A DNA stretch of 64,000 nt from VRUE01 sp963780815 (lineage in GTDB: Bacteria > Actinomycetota > Thermoleophilia > Solirubrobacterales > 70-9): assembly GCA_963780815.1 (NCBI GenBank), contig CAWADG010000009.1, positions 62,001 through 126,000 on the forward strand, read 5' to 3'. Shown piece by piece: positions 1 through 8,728 of the stretch (the first letter of the stretch is position 1; each line of letters begins with the position of its first letter). The notes beneath the pieces were generated by a model that was not told the DNA's origin, made no database searches, and saw only the letters and a program-made list of their open reading frames with translations. The translations under genes were made by a program, and so were the position numbers.

Positions 1-228
1 GCCAACTCGATCGCGCCGGGGCCGATCGAGACGCCGCTGCTGATGGGCGCCAGGGAGTTCGGCGAGATCGGCGAGAAGGTGATCGAGACGATGAAAGAGG
101 CGACGCAGCTGAAGCGACTCGGACAGCCCGAGGAGGTCGCCGCCGCGGTCGCCTTCCTCGCCTCCGACGACGCGACCTATGTGACCGGCGAGACGCTCGG
201 CGTCAGCGGCGGCCTCGGAATGGTTTGA
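1..228 (+). CDS. Short-chain dehydrogenase/reductase, C-terminal part
   Basis: The frame is open from the first base, so the N-terminus with the cofactor-binding and Tyr-x3-Lys motifs lies outside the window. What remains is the classical SDR tail: an 'N-IAPGPIETPL' segment after the active site, the 'LGQPEEVAAAVAFLAS' helix and the closing 'YVTGETLGVSGGLGM'. Family members are NAD(P)-dependent oxidoreductases such as 3-oxoacyl-ACP or hydroxyacyl-CoA reductases; the substrate cannot be told from the tail. The next gene starts 2 nt after the stop, so the two are probably co-transcribed with the acyl-CoA genes downstream. Confidence 0.9.
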   Translation, partial: ANSIAPGPIETPLLMGAREFGEIGEKVIETMKEATQLKRLGQPEEVAAAVAFLASDDATYVTGETLGVSGGLGMV

Positions 229-230
229 GG

Positions 231-599
231 ATGGGGCTGGAGCCCGGAATCGAGCGCAGCGACGAGTTCGTCGTCGCCGACCGGATGCTGACCGACGTCG
301 GCGGGTCGATCGGGTCGAGCGTCCTCTCGACGCCGGGGATGATCGCGGTGATGGAGGGCAGCTCGGCGATGCTCGCGCTCGAGAACCTGCCGGAGGGCAG
401 CGCGACGGTCGGGTTCGAAGTCTGCATCAAGCACGTCGCCGCGGCGGCCGAGGGGGCGACCTGTACGGTCAGGACGGTCCTGCGCGAGGTGGTCGAAGGC
501 CGCAAGCTCCGCTTCGACGTCGAGGTGACTGAGGGCAAGCGGACGATCGGCGTCGGCACCCACGAGCGCCGCGTGATCGCCGTCGGCGAGCTCGGCTGA
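231..599 (+). CDS. Hotdog-fold thioesterase (FlK-like)
   Basis: A single hotdog domain of about 122 residues. The pattern matches the fluoroacetyl-CoA thioesterase-like family: 'TPGMIAVMEGSSA' carries the likely catalytic Glu (about residue 42) and 'FEVCIKHVAAA' the likely catalytic His (about residue 68). Such enzymes hydrolyse acyl-CoA thioesters in the cytoplasm. The ATG at 231 is preferred over an upstream TTG because it directly follows the SDR stop. Its place between an SDR and HMG-CoA lyase suggests a role in acyl-CoA turnover. Substrate is not determinable. Confidence 0.75.
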   Translation: MGLEPGIERSDEFVVADRMLTDVGGSIGSSVLSTPGMIAVMEGSSAMLALENLPEGSATVGFEVCIKHVAAAAEGATCTVRTVLREVVEGRKLRFDVEVTEGKRTIGVGTHERRVIAVGELG

Positions 600-625
600 G
601 GCGGGCCGCCGCCTACCCTTCGACC

Positions 626-1549
626 ATGGCCGAGCTTCCAAGCAGCGTCCGGATCCGCGAGGTCGGGCCGCGCGACGGGTTCCAGAACGAGCCGGAGGAG
701 ATCGCGACCGCCGACAAGGTGAGGCTGATCGACCTCCTCTCGGGCTCGGGCCTGGGGCGGATCGAGGTGACCTCGCTCGTGCGGCCGGAGGTGATCCCGC
801 AGCTAGCCGATGCCGAGGAGGTGCTGGCCGCCGTCCAGCGCCGCGAGGGCGTCTCGTTCTCGGTCCTGATCCCGAACGAGCGCGGGCTCGAGCGGGCGTT
901 GGCGATGCGGGACCGGTTCGACGAGATCAACGTCTTCGTCTCCGCCTCGGAGACCCACAACCGAAAGAACGTGAACCGTTCGATCGAGGAGTCGCTGGCG
1001 GGGCTCGAGCGGACGCTGGCGACGGCGACCGAGGCGGGCCTGCGCTGCGAGGGCGTGATCTCGGTCTCGTTCGGCTGCCCCTACGAGGGCGAGGTGCCCG
1101 AGGAGCGGGTCTTCGGGATCGCCGAGCGCCTCGCCGCCGCCGGTTGCGAGGAGATCGGGTTCGGCGACACGACCGGGATGGCGAACCCGCGCCAGGCGCA
1201 GGGGTTCTTCGTGGCGGCCCGCGAGCGGCTTTCGGGGGTCGAGCTGACCGCCCATTTCCACAACACCCGGGGCCAGGGACTGGCCAACGTGCTGGCGGCG
1301 CTCGGGGAGGGGGTCGAGTCGTTCGAGTCGAGCTTCGGCGAGCTCGGCGGCTGCCCGGTCCCGCCGGGGTCGACTGGAAACATCGCGACCGAGGACCTGG
1401 TCTCGATGCTGGACGAGATGGGGATCGGGACCGGGGTCGACCTGCCGCGGCTGATCGAGGCGGCGCGGGCCGCCCAGGAGACCCTCGGCCGGCCGCTCGG
1501 CGCCCACGTCCTGCGCGCCGGGCCGGTCGAGTGGGATGGGAGCGAGTAG
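626..1549 (+). CDS. mvaB: Hydroxymethylglutaryl-CoA lyase
   Basis: A 307-residue DRE-TIM barrel enzyme that cleaves HMG-CoA to acetoacetate and acetyl-CoA, the last step of leucine degradation. Diagnostic motifs are visible: 'VGPRDGFQNE' near the N-terminus (catalytic Arg-Asp), 'GDTTGMANP' mid-protein, metal ligands in 'HFHNTRGQG', and the catalytic-Cys loop 'GELGGCPVPPGSTGN'. Length is usual for bacterial MvaB. It lies upstream of an acyl-CoA carboxylase subunit, and an acetoacetyl-CoA synthetase is encoded nearby, so acetoacetate made here could be reactivated. Other DRE-TIM lyases are less likely given the GGCP loop. Confidence 0.88.
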   Translation: MAELPSSVRIREVGPRDGFQNEPEEIATADKVRLIDLLSGSGLGRIEVTSLVRPEVIPQLADAEEVLAAVQRREGVSFSVLIPNERGLERALAMRDRFDEINVFVSASETHNRKNVNRSIEESLAGLERTLATATEAGLRCEGVISVSFGCPYEGEVPEERVFGIAERLAAAGCEEIGFGDTTGMANPRQAQGFFVAARERLSGVELTAHFHNTRGQGLANVLAALGEGVESFESSFGELGGCPVPPGSTGNIATEDLVSMLDEMGIGTGVDLPRLIEAARAAQETLGRPLGAHVLRAGPVEWDGSE

Positions 1550-1559
1550 GGTGGCGGCG

Positions 1560-1937
1560 ATGAAGAGCGATGCATTCCGCCGCGCGGCCGAGCAGAAGGA
1601 CTTCTCCGCGGGCGCCGAGCTGTTCGCGCCCGACGTCGTCTTCCGCAGTCCGGCCGTCTTCAAGCCCTACGAGGGGATCGAGGCGCTGGGCGTGCTGCTG
1701 GGCAACGTCGCCGAGGTGTTCGAGGATTTCCGTTACGTCGACCAGGTCGAGACCGGCGACACCGCGGTGCTCGTCTTCGAGGCCAGGGTCGGCGACAAGG
1801 AGCTGAACGGCGTCGACGTCCTCCGCTTCGACGAGGACGGTCTGATCAAGGAGATGATGGTGATGGTCCGCCCGGCCAGCGGCCTGATGGCCCTGGGCGA
1901 GGAGATGGGCCGCCGACTCACCGCCGCCGGCAGCTAG
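1560..1937 (+). CDS. SnoaL/NTF2-like small protein
   Basis: About 125 residues with the pattern of a SnoaL-like (nuclear transport factor 2 fold) protein: an N-terminal helix, 'ELFAPDVVFRSPA', then strands ending 'GVDVLRFDEDGLIKEMMVMVRP'. The ATG at 1560 is chosen; an upstream in-frame start at 1536 would overlap the HMG-CoA lyase stop. Family members are cone-shaped isomerases, hydrolases or simple ligand binders, and no function can be assigned. It sits inside the acyl-CoA cluster, 10 nt after mvaB and 12 nt before the carboxylase gene. Confidence 0.75.
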   Translation: MKSDAFRRAAEQKDFSAGAELFAPDVVFRSPAVFKPYEGIEALGVLLGNVAEVFEDFRYVDQVETGDTAVLVFEARVGDKELNGVDVLRFDEDGLIKEMMVMVRPASGLMALGEEMGRRLTAAGS

Positions 1938-1949
1938 GCTCGGCGAACC

Positions 1950-3470
1950 GTGACCGATATCCGAGCCGCCCTAGAGGCTGCCCTCTCCGGTGGCCCGCAG
2001 CGCCACCACGAGAAGACCGAGGAGCAGGGCAAGCTGCCGGTGCGCGAGCGGGTCGAGCGTCTGGTCGATCCCGGCTCGTTCACCGAGGAGGCGCTGCTCG
2101 CCAACTGGGACCAGGAGGGCCTCGGGGCCGACGGCGTCGTCACCGGCACGGCGACGATCGACGGGCGCCGGGTGGCGCTGATGGCGAACGATCCGACGGT
2201 GAAGGCCGGCTCCTGGGGGCCGAAGACCGTCGAGAAGATCCTCCGCGTCCAGGAGCGGGCCCTGAGCCTGCAGGTGCCGATGGTCTACCTCGTCGACTCG
2301 GCCGGAGCGCGGATCACCGACCAGGTCCAGATGTTCCCCGGGCGTCGCGGCGCGGGCCGGATCTTCCACAACGAGGTCCGGCTCTCGGGCCAGGTGCCGC
2401 AGGTCTGCCTGCTGTTCGGCCCGAGCGCCGCCGGGGGCGCCTACATCCCCGCCTTCTGCGACGTCGTGATCATGCGCGACGGCAATGCCTCGATGTACCT
2501 GGGGTCGCCGCGTATGGCTGAGATGGTGATCGGGGAGAAGGTGACGCTGGAGGAGATGGGCGGGGCGAGGATGCACACTGGCGTCTCGGGCTGCGGCCAT
2601 TTCCTCGTTGCCGGCGACGAGGAGGCGATCGACCTCGCGCGCCGCTACCTGTCGTTCATGCCCGAAAACTGGCGCCAGGCCCCGCCCGCGGCCGAGGCCG
2701 CGGCCCCCGCCTCCGACGCCGCGATCGCCGAGATCCTGCCGGCGGACGAGAACCAGGCCTTCGACATGGCCGAGGTCCTCGACGCCCTGCTCGACGCCGG
2801 CTCGTTCCTCGAGGTCCACCGGCGCTGGGCGAAGGAGCTGGTCGTTGGCTACGGGCGGCTCGATGGGAAGGCGATCGGGGTGGTCGCCAACCAGCCGCGC
2901 CAGAAAGGCGGCGTCCTGTTCGTCGACTCGGCCGACAAGGCGGCGCGGTTCATCCAGACCTGCAACGCCTTCAACATCCCGCTGCTGTTCCTCGCCGACG
3001 TCCCCGGCTTCATGATCGGGACCGCGGTCGAGCGCCAGGGGATCATCCGCCACGGGGCGAAGATGATCAGCGCTGTCTCCGAAGCGACGGTGCCGAAGAT
3101 CTCGGTGATCGTCCGCAAGGCCTACGGCGCCGGCCTCTACGCGATGGCTGGGCCGGCGTTCGAGCCGGACTGCTGCATCGCGCTGCCGACCGCCTCGATC
3201 GCGGTGATGGGGCCGGAGGCGGCGATCAACGCCGTCTTCTACAACCAGATCCAGGCGATCGAGGACGAGTCCGAGCGCGAGGCCTTCGTCGCCGCGAAGC
3301 GGGACGAGTACGCGGCCGACATCGACATTCTCCACCTCGGATCGGAGCTGGTGATCGACGCGGTGGTCGACCCAGCGGACCTGCGCGCGGAGCTGATCCG
3401 CCGCTTCGCCGTTGCTGAGAGCAAGAGCCGCGACTTCGCCGAGCGGCGCAACCCGGTGACACCCGCCTAG
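1950..3470 (+). CDS. Acyl-CoA carboxylase, carboxyltransferase subunit
   Basis: A 506-residue protein with both crotonase-like halves of a biotin-dependent carboxyltransferase. The N-terminal half has 'KLPVRERVERLVDPGSF', 'VYLVDSAGARI' and the oxyanion-type 'GPSAAGGAYIPAF'. The C-terminal half has 'FVDSADKAARFIQTC', 'PLLFLADVPGFM' and 'RKAYGAGLYAMAG'. It transfers CO2 from carboxybiotin to an acyl-CoA. With HMG-CoA lyase upstream, methylcrotonyl-CoA is a plausible substrate, but propionyl- or other acyl-CoA cannot be excluded. The start is GTG. No biotin carboxylase/BCCP gene is visible in the window, so the partner subunit is elsewhere. Confidence 0.88.
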   Translation: MTDIRAALEAALSGGPQRHHEKTEEQGKLPVRERVERLVDPGSFTEEALLANWDQEGLGADGVVTGTATIDGRRVALMANDPTVKAGSWGPKTVEKILRVQERALSLQVPMVYLVDSAGARITDQVQMFPGRRGAGRIFHNEVRLSGQVPQVCLLFGPSAAGGAYIPAFCDVVIMRDGNASMYLGSPRMAEMVIGEKVTLEEMGGARMHTGVSGCGHFLVAGDEEAIDLARRYLSFMPENWRQAPPAAEAAAPASDAAIAEILPADENQAFDMAEVLDALLDAGSFLEVHRRWAKELVVGYGRLDGKAIGVVANQPRQKGGVLFVDSADKAARFIQTCNAFNIPLLFLADVPGFMIGTAVERQGIIRHGAKMISAVSEATVPKISVIVRKAYGAGLYAMAGPAFEPDCCIALPTASIAVMGPEAAINAVFYNQIQAIEDESEREAFVAAKRDEYAADIDILHLGSELVIDAVVDPADLRAELIRRFAVAESKSRDFAERRNPVTPA

Positions 3471-3475
3471 CTGTG

Positions 3476-3523
3476 ACGTGCCGTGAGTTAGCCGCCCATA
3501 TGGGCGGCTAACTCACGGCACGT
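3476..3523. repeat. Perfect 48-bp palindrome between transcription units
   Basis: Two 24-nt arms, 3476-3499 and 3500-3523, are exact reverse complements with no spacer; the centre is CCCAT|ATGGG. It starts a few bases after the carboxylase stop and ends about 20 bp before the ABC ATPase start. It may act as a transcription stop (there is no U-tract) or as a protein-binding site. It is longer and more perfect than a usual terminator stem. Confidence 0.9.
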
Positions 3524-3545
3524 CGGTGATTGCATAGCCTCGGCG

Positions 3546-4271
3546 ATGGTGGAGCCGCCCCCTGCGATCGACGTCGACGGCCTCCGCGTCAGCCGCGGCG
3601 GCCGGCCCGTCCTCCATGACCTCTCGTTCACGGTTCCTCCGGGCCGGATCACGGGCCTGCTCGGGCCGAGCGGCTGCGGGAAGACGACGCTGATGCGCTC
3701 GATCGTCGGCGTCCAGATCGTCGAGGCCGGCGGGGTGGGGGTGTTGGGCCTGCCGGCGGGCTCGCCGGCTCTGCGCCGGCGGGTCGCCTACGTCACCCAG
3801 GAGCCCTCCGTCTACGGCGACCTCAGCGTCTGGGAGAACCTGCGCTTCTTCTGCCGGGTGCTGGGAGTCGGCTCCGCTCGGGCCGGCGAGGTGATCGCGA
3901 CCGTCGACCTCGAGGCGCATGCCGACAGCGTCGTGTCGCGGCTCTCGGGCGGCCAGCAGGCGCGTGCATCGCTGGCGACGGCGCTGCTGGGCGAGCCCGA
4001 GGTGCTGGTCCTCGACGAGCCGACCGTCGGCCTCGACCCGGTGCTGCGCCGTGACCTCTGGGCGATGTTCAGGCGCCTCGCGGAGAGTGGGACGACGCTG
4101 CTCGTCTCCAGCCATGTGATGGAGGAGGCGGAGCACTGCGACGAGCTGCTGCTGATGCGCGACGGCCGCCTGCTCGCGGTCGAGAGCCCCGAGGGCCTGC
4201 GACGCCGGACCGGCGAGCAGCAGCTCGATGCCGCGTTCCTGGCGCTGATCGAGACCAGGGGCAAGGCATGA
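3546..4271 (+). CDS. ABC transporter ATP-binding protein (ABC-2 exporter)
   Basis: A 241-residue ATPase with Walker A 'GPSGCGKTT', Q-loop 'YVTQEP', signature 'LSGGQQARASLA', Walker B 'VLVLDEP', D-loop and H-loop 'LLVSSHVMEEAEHC'. The C-terminal 'LRRRTGEQQLDAAFLALIE' resembles drug or polysaccharide ABC-2 exporters of the DrrA/NatA type. It overlaps the permease start by 4 nt, so the two are translationally coupled. It would power export of an unknown substrate at the inner face of the membrane. Confidence 0.9.
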   Translation: MVEPPPAIDVDGLRVSRGGRPVLHDLSFTVPPGRITGLLGPSGCGKTTLMRSIVGVQIVEAGGVGVLGLPAGSPALRRRVAYVTQEPSVYGDLSVWENLRFFCRVLGVGSARAGEVIATVDLEAHADSVVSRLSGGQQARASLATALLGEPEVLVLDEPTVGLDPVLRRDLWAMFRRLAESGTTLLVSSHVMEEAEHCDELLLMRDGRLLAVESPEGLRRRTGEQQLDAAFLALIETRGKA

Positions 4272-5005
4272 GCCCGCGGGCGACGGGGGCGGTCGCGATC
4301 CGGGTCCTCTCGCAGTTGCGGCGCGACCCGCGGACGGTGGTCCTGATGCTCGGCGTCTCGCCCTTCCTGCTGACTCTTCTGCGCGGCGCCTTCGACCAGA
4401 ACATCGAGGCCTTCCAGCAGGTCGGCGGCCCGCTCGTCGGGCTTTTCCCGTTCAGCACGATGTTCGTCGTCACCTCGATCACGATGTTGCGCGAGCGGAC
4501 GACGGGGACGCTGGAGCGGCTGATGACTCTGCCGCTGGCGAAGCTCGACGTGCTGTTCGGCTACGGGGCGGCGTTCGCGCTGGTCGGCACGCTGCAGGCG
4601 CTGATCGCCGCGCTCGTCGCCTTCGGTCCGCTCGGGCTGGAAGTGGAGGGCTCGACCCTCGCGGTCGTTGCCCTCGCCGTCGGCAACGCACTGCTCGGGA
4701 TGTCGCTCGGGCTCTTCGTCAGCGCCTTCGCCCGGACCGAGTTCCAGGCGGTCCAGTTCATGCCCGCGATCGTCTTCCCGCAGCTGCTTCTCTGCGGGCT
4801 GTTCGTGGCCCGCGACGAGATGATCGGGGTGCTGCAGGTCGTCTCGTACACGATGCCCCTGACCTACGCCTACGAGGCCCTGCACGACGTGACGACGACC
4901 GGTTCGCTCGGCCCGCGCGGGGCGCTGGACGTTTCGGTGATCGTCGGCGCGACGGTGCTCTTCATCGCGCTCGGGGCCGTGACCCTGCGCCGCCGCACGC
5001 CCTAG
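4268..5005 (+). CDS. ABC-2 type permease
   Basis: A 245-residue integral membrane protein with about six hydrophobic segments. The segment 'RERTTGTLERLMTLPLAKLDVLFGY' region and the C-terminal 'QLLLCGLFVARDEMIGVLQVVSYTMPLTYAYEAL' region are typical of ABC-2 permeases (DrrB/YhhJ-like). It partners the ATPase encoded just upstream. Its stop overlaps the stop of the convergent acetoacetyl-CoA synthetase gene in a shared CTAG. Substrate unknown. Confidence 0.88.
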   Translation: MSPRATGAVAIRVLSQLRRDPRTVVLMLGVSPFLLTLLRGAFDQNIEAFQQVGGPLVGLFPFSTMFVVTSITMLRERTTGTLERLMTLPLAKLDVLFGYGAAFALVGTLQALIAALVAFGPLGLEVEGSTLAVVALAVGNALLGMSLGLFVSAFARTEFQAVQFMPAIVFPQLLLCGLFVARDEMIGVLQVVSYTMPLTYAYEALHDVTTTGSLGPRGALDVSVIVGATVLFIALGAVTLRRRTP

Positions 5006-6987
5006 GTGGGCGCGTCGATTCGCTCGCCCAGCTCGACGAACCAGTCGAGGGCGGCCGGGTTGGCGAGGGAGTCGCGGCTCGCCGCCTTCTCCGGAGGGGT
5101 CCCCATCAGGATCCGCTTGACTGGGACCTCGAGCACCTTGTTGCTGAGGGTGCGCGGGACCTCGGGGATCGCGAACACCTCGTCGGGCACATGGCGCGGG
5201 GAGCAGCTCTCGCGGATCCGACGGGCGATCTCGGCTCGCAGCTTGTCGTCCAGCTCCGCTCCCTCGCGTAGGACCACGAACAGCGGCATCCAGCCGTCGG
5301 TGCCGGGGCGGGGGACGTCGACGACGAGCGCGTCGAGGACGTCGTCGACGGCGAGGACCGCGCGGTAGATCTCGCTCGTCCCCATCCGGACGCCGGCGCG
5401 GTTGATCGTCGAGTCGGAGCGGCCGTAGATGATCGCCGTCCCGCGCGAGGTGATCTCGATCCAGTCGCCGTGCCGCCAGACCCCGGGGTACTGCTCGAAG
5501 TAGCTGGCGCGGTAGCGGCTGCCGTCGGGGTCGCCCCAGAAGAAGACCGGCATCGAGGGCATCGGCTTGGTGACGACGAGCTCGCCGACCCGGTCGATGA
5601 CCGCGTTGCCGTCCTCATCCCAGGCCTCGACCGCGGCGCCGAGGGCGCGGGCCTGGAGCTCACCGCGGTAGACCGGGAGCAGCGGGGTGCCGCCGACGAA
5701 AGCGGTGCAGAGGTCGGTTCCGCCGCTGGTCGAGAACAGCCAGGTGTCGGCGCCGAGCTGATCGTAGATCCAGTCGAAGCCTTCGGGGGAGAGGGGGGAG
5801 CCGGTCGAGCCGACCGCCTTGAGGCGGCTGAGGTCGCGGCCCTCGCCGGGGATGATGCCGTCCTTCATGCAGGCGGCGATGTAGGCGGCGCTGGTGCCGA
5901 ACATCGTGATCCCCGCCCGCTCGGCGAGGTCCCAGAGGACGCCCATGTCGGGGTGGCCGGGGTTGCCGTCGTAGAGGACGATCGCGGCGCGGGTGAGCAG
6001 GCCCGAGACGATGAAGTTCCACATCATCCAGCCGGTTGTCGTGAACCAGAAGAGCCGGTCGCCGGGGTGGGCGTCGACGTGGAGGTGGAGCTTCTTCAGG
6101 TGCTCGAGCAGGATCCCGCCCTGGCCCTGGACGATCGCCTTCGGCAGGCCAGTCGTGCCGGAGGAATAGAGGACCCAGAGCGGGTGGTCGAAGGGGACGC
6201 GCTCGAAGCCGAGCTCGGCGCCCTCGCCGGCAGCGAGCAGGTCCTGCCAGGTCATCGCCGCGTCGAGGCCGGCGATGTCGGGGTCGGGCTCGAGGTAGGG
6301 GAGGAAGACGGTGCGCTCAAGACTCGGCATCGCCGCCTGCAGCTCGGCGACGACGTCGCGGCGGTCGAAGTCGCGGCCGCCGTAGCGGTAGCCGTCGACC
6401 GCGAACAGGACCCTGGGCTCGATCTGCGCGAAGCGGTCGATGACGCTCGCAGGGCCGAAGTCGGGGGAGCAGCTCGACCAAACGGCGCCGATGCTGGCCG
6501 TCGCCAGGAAGGCGACGATCGCCTCGGGGATGTTCGGCATGTAGGCGACGACGCGGTCGCCGCGCTCGACCCCGAGCCCGCGCAAGCCGGCCGCCACGGA
6601 GGCGACCTGGTCGCGAAGCTCGCCCCAGCTCAGCTCGTCGAGGTCGCGAAGCTCAGAAGCGTGAAGGATGGCGATCTCGGAGGGGTCCTTGCCGGCGAAT
6701 ACGTGCTCGGCGTAGTTGAGGCTGGTGCCGGGGAACCATTCCGCCCCCGGCATCTCGCGGCTGCCTAGGACTGGGACGGGGTTGCCGTCGGCCTGGACGT
6801 CGAAAAACTCCCAGATCGCCGACCAGAACCCCTCGAGGTCCTCGACGGACCAGCGCCAGAGCGCGTCGTAGCCGTCGAGCTCGAGATCGCGCTCGGTCGC
6901 CAGCCACTCGATGAATTCGGTCATCCTCGCCCGCTCGGTGAGGCCGATGGGCGGGTCCCAGAGCTTCTCCGGAGCGCTCGTGCTCAA
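5002..6987 (-). CDS. Acetoacetyl-CoA synthetase
   Basis: A 661-residue ANL-superfamily ligase that activates acetoacetate to acetoacetyl-CoA with ATP. It has the N-terminal ACAS-type domain ('FPGTSLNYAEH'), the P-loop 'YSSGTTGLPKAIVQGQGG', 'FWFTTTGWMMWN', 'STSGGTDLCTAFVGG' and the C-terminal 'GRSDSTINRAGVRMGTSEIY' adenylation and hinge motifs. These variants and the length distinguish it from acetyl-CoA synthetase. The start is a TTG overlapping the stop of the upstream MBL gene (TTGA). Acetoacetate from HMG-CoA lyase nearby would be its substrate. Confidence 0.9.
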   Translation of the reverse strand: MSTSAPEKLWDPPIGLTERARMTEFIEWLATERDLELDGYDALWRWSVEDLEGFWSAIWEFFDVQADGNPVPVLGSREMPGAEWFPGTSLNYAEHVFAGKDPSEIAILHASELRDLDELSWGELRDQVASVAAGLRGLGVERGDRVVAYMPNIPEAIVAFLATASIGAVWSSCSPDFGPASVIDRFAQIEPRVLFAVDGYRYGGRDFDRRDVVAELQAAMPSLERTVFLPYLEPDPDIAGLDAAMTWQDLLAAGEGAELGFERVPFDHPLWVLYSSGTTGLPKAIVQGQGGILLEHLKKLHLHVDAHPGDRLFWFTTTGWMMWNFIVSGLLTRAAIVLYDGNPGHPDMGVLWDLAERAGITMFGTSAAYIAACMKDGIIPGEGRDLSRLKAVGSTGSPLSPEGFDWIYDQLGADTWLFSTSGGTDLCTAFVGGTPLLPVYRGELQARALGAAVEAWDEDGNAVIDRVGELVVTKPMPSMPVFFWGDPDGSRYRASYFEQYPGVWRHGDWIEITSRGTAIIYGRSDSTINRAGVRMGTSEIYRAVLAVDDVLDALVVDVPRPGTDGWMPLFVVLREGAELDDKLRAEIARRIRESCSPRHVPDEVFAIPEVPRTLSNKVLEVPVKRILMGTPPEKAASRDSLANPAALDWFVELGERIDAPT

Positions 6988-7823
6988 GGGGTCATCACGG
7001 AGTCGGCGCTTCGCGCCTGTTCACGGTCGAGCTCGTAGGGGTCGTGCGAGCAGATCAGCCGCACCCGGTCGCCGTCGGCCGCCGCCAGCTCGCGCAGCCG
7101 CTCGCCGTTGGCGCGGCGGGCCCCGTTGTCGACGGCCGTGATCGTCTGGAACAGGCCGAGCATCGAAGGGCAGGACGGTTCGTCGCCGAGCTGGCCGTGG
7201 TGGAAGTAAGCGTCGCCGGCGTGGAGGAGCCAGCGGTCGCCTTCGTCGATCGCGACGCCGGTGTGGCCCGTCGTGTGTCCCGGCAGAGGAACGAGCAGGA
7301 CCTCGACGTCGAGGCCGGGCAGGATTCGCACGCTGTCGAACCCGTGCCACTGGTCGCCTTCGACGGTGTGCTCGATCCAGTTCGGATCGTGCTGCCAGTG
7401 GACGCCGAGGTAGCGGGGCCGCTCGCGCAGGCCCGGGCGGAGCGCCGCCCGTAACTCCGGCTCGAAGACGTGGACCTCGGCCTCGGGGAAGTCGGGGAGG
7501 CCGCCGGAATGATCGGGGTCGAGGTGGGTGATGACGATGTGGCGGACGTCGCCAGGGGAGAATCCGAGTGCCTCGACCTGCGCCAGTGCGGTTTCGTCGA
7601 GGCGCGGCCGGGCGCCGGTGAGCCTCGCGGACGGGCCGAGCTGGGCGGGGTTCCGTGCGTCGTCGGTGCCGTAGCCGGTGTCGACCAGGACGAGGCCGTC
7701 GCTCGCCTCGATCAGGAGGCAGTGGCAGACCATCCGCGCCTGCTTGAAGAATCCCCCCTCGCCGTTCAGAAGCCGCGCCCCTCTCGGGCACGAGGTCCCG
7801 CAGTTGAGGTGATGGATCTTCAT
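6984..7823 (-). CDS. MBL-fold metallo-hydrolase
   Basis: A 279-residue metallo-beta-lactamase-fold protein. The zinc ligands are visible: 'THLDPDHSGG' (HxxxDH), 'PLPGHTTGH' and 'LLHAGDAYFHHG', with a late 'ICSHDP'. The layout resembles quorum-quenching lactonase (AttM/AiiA-like) and related hydrolases, but substrate prediction inside this family is unreliable. Its stop overlaps the TTG of the acetoacetyl-CoA synthetase gene, suggesting an operon and perhaps a role on a lactone or thioester in the same pathway. Confidence 0.8.
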   Translation of the reverse strand: MKIHHLNCGTSCPRGARLLNGEGGFFKQARMVCHCLLIEASDGLVLVDTGYGTDDARNPAQLGPSARLTGARPRLDETALAQVEALGFSPGDVRHIVITHLDPDHSGGLPDFPEAEVHVFEPELRAALRPGLRERPRYLGVHWQHDPNWIEHTVEGDQWHGFDSVRILPGLDVEVLLVPLPGHTTGHTGVAIDEGDRWLLHAGDAYFHHGQLGDEPSCPSMLGLFQTITAVDNGARRANGERLRELAAADGDRVRLICSHDPYELDREQARSADSVMTP

Positions 7824-7921
7824 CCGCGCTCAGTCTATGTGGGCCCTCGTCCGGGATTCGGTTCCGGTGGGACTTACCGTCGCTGAGCGACGTTTTCTCC
7901 CACCGGAAAGGGAGGTGGCGA

Positions 7922-8005
7922 TGCGGCGGGTGGGACTCGAACCCACAAGCCCTTGCGGGCAGCGGCTTTTGAGACCGCCTCCTTTGCCAGTTTGGACACC
8001 GCCGC
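7922..8005 (-). tRNA. tRNA-Leu(CAA)
   Basis: On the minus strand the 84 nt fold as a cloverleaf with acceptor GCGGCGG/CCGCCGC and discriminator A. The anticodon loop is CTCAAAA between GCGGT and GCCGC. There is a long class II variable arm and a T-arm with loop TTCGAGT. The anticodon CAA reads UUG leucine codons. Confidence 0.93.
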
Positions 8006-8038
8006 GGGCCCGGCCATTGTAGGTGCGGGTCCGTCGAC

Positions 8039-8572
8039 TCAGGCCGGCTGCGGGGTGCCGCCGTTCTCGGGCGGAGCGCCGGCGCCGTAGTCTTCGCCGG
8101 AGCCCATCGGGCGCTCCTCCTCGACGTGCCAGTCCTGGCTGAAACCGAAGAAGCAGGCGACGATCAGCAGGATCTGGAGCAGCAGCATGATGATCACCAG
8201 CAGGCCGATCAGCGGGGCCGGGAGGAGGGCGTCCTGGAAGCCGGCCTTGTCGCGGGCGAACCAGCTGTCGGCGCCGACCGCGCAGAAGATCGCGAGGACC
8301 ATCGAGAGGGCGGCGGTCACCGGCAGCACGCCACGGCTCCACTGCAGGGCGCGGATGCCGAACAGGAGGTAGAGGGCGGCGTAGATCAGGCAGACGACGC
8401 CCATCCCGCCACCCCCGCGCAGCACCGACCAGCCGGTGATCGCGATCAGGGCGGCGAGCGCCGCGGTGGCAAGCATCAGGAACGCGACGATGTATTTGGT
8501 CGTCACGACCTCCGATTTTTCCCGATTGGGGTGCCAGAGTTCGTACCCCGGCCTCGCCTCTCCGATTCCCAC
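8039..8572 (-). CDS. Four-helix membrane protein, unknown
   Basis: A 177-residue protein with about four hydrophobic segments (for example 'YIVAFLMLATAALAALIAI', a GVVCLIYAALYLLFG segment and a long leucine/isoleucine-rich helix before 'CFFGFSQDW') and a polar, Gly/Pro-rich C-terminal tail. An alternative GTG start at 8506 would remove 22 N-terminal residues and begin directly at the first helix. I do not recognise the family. It lies between two tRNA-Leu genes. Confidence 0.6.
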   Translation of the reverse strand: MGIGEARPGYELWHPNREKSEVVTTKYIVAFLMLATAALAALIAITGWSVLRGGGGMGVVCLIYAALYLLFGIRALQWSRGVLPVTAALSMVLAIFCAVGADSWFARDKAGFQDALLPAPLIGLLVIIMLLLQILLIVACFFGFSQDWHVEEERPMGSGEDYGAGAPPENGGTPQPA

Positions 8573-8644
8573 GGCCCGATCATAGAATCTGTGAGCGACA
8601 GCGCGGCATTGCCCGCGCGTTAAGCACCGCCAGTTGTCGCTCCT

Positions 8645-8728
8645 GCGGGCGTGGCGGAATTGGAATACGCGCCAGGTTTAGGTCCTGGTGGGCTTCGGCC
8701 CGTGGGGGTTCAAGTCCCTCCGCCCGCA
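8645..8728 (+). tRNA. tRNA-Leu(TAG)
   Basis: 84 nt with acceptor GCGGGCG/CGCCCGC and discriminator A. The anticodon loop is TTTAGGT between CCAGG and CCTGG, with a long variable arm (GGGCTTCGGCCC) and T-loop TTCAAGT. The anticodon UAG reads CUA and related leucine codons. Confidence 0.93.

Noticed and set aside
1971..3335. Long antisense frames (also at 14058-15575, 56093-57658, 59137-60270)
   Set aside because: They are shadows of strongly coding genes in high-GC DNA, rich in Arg/Asp/Gly with no family features.
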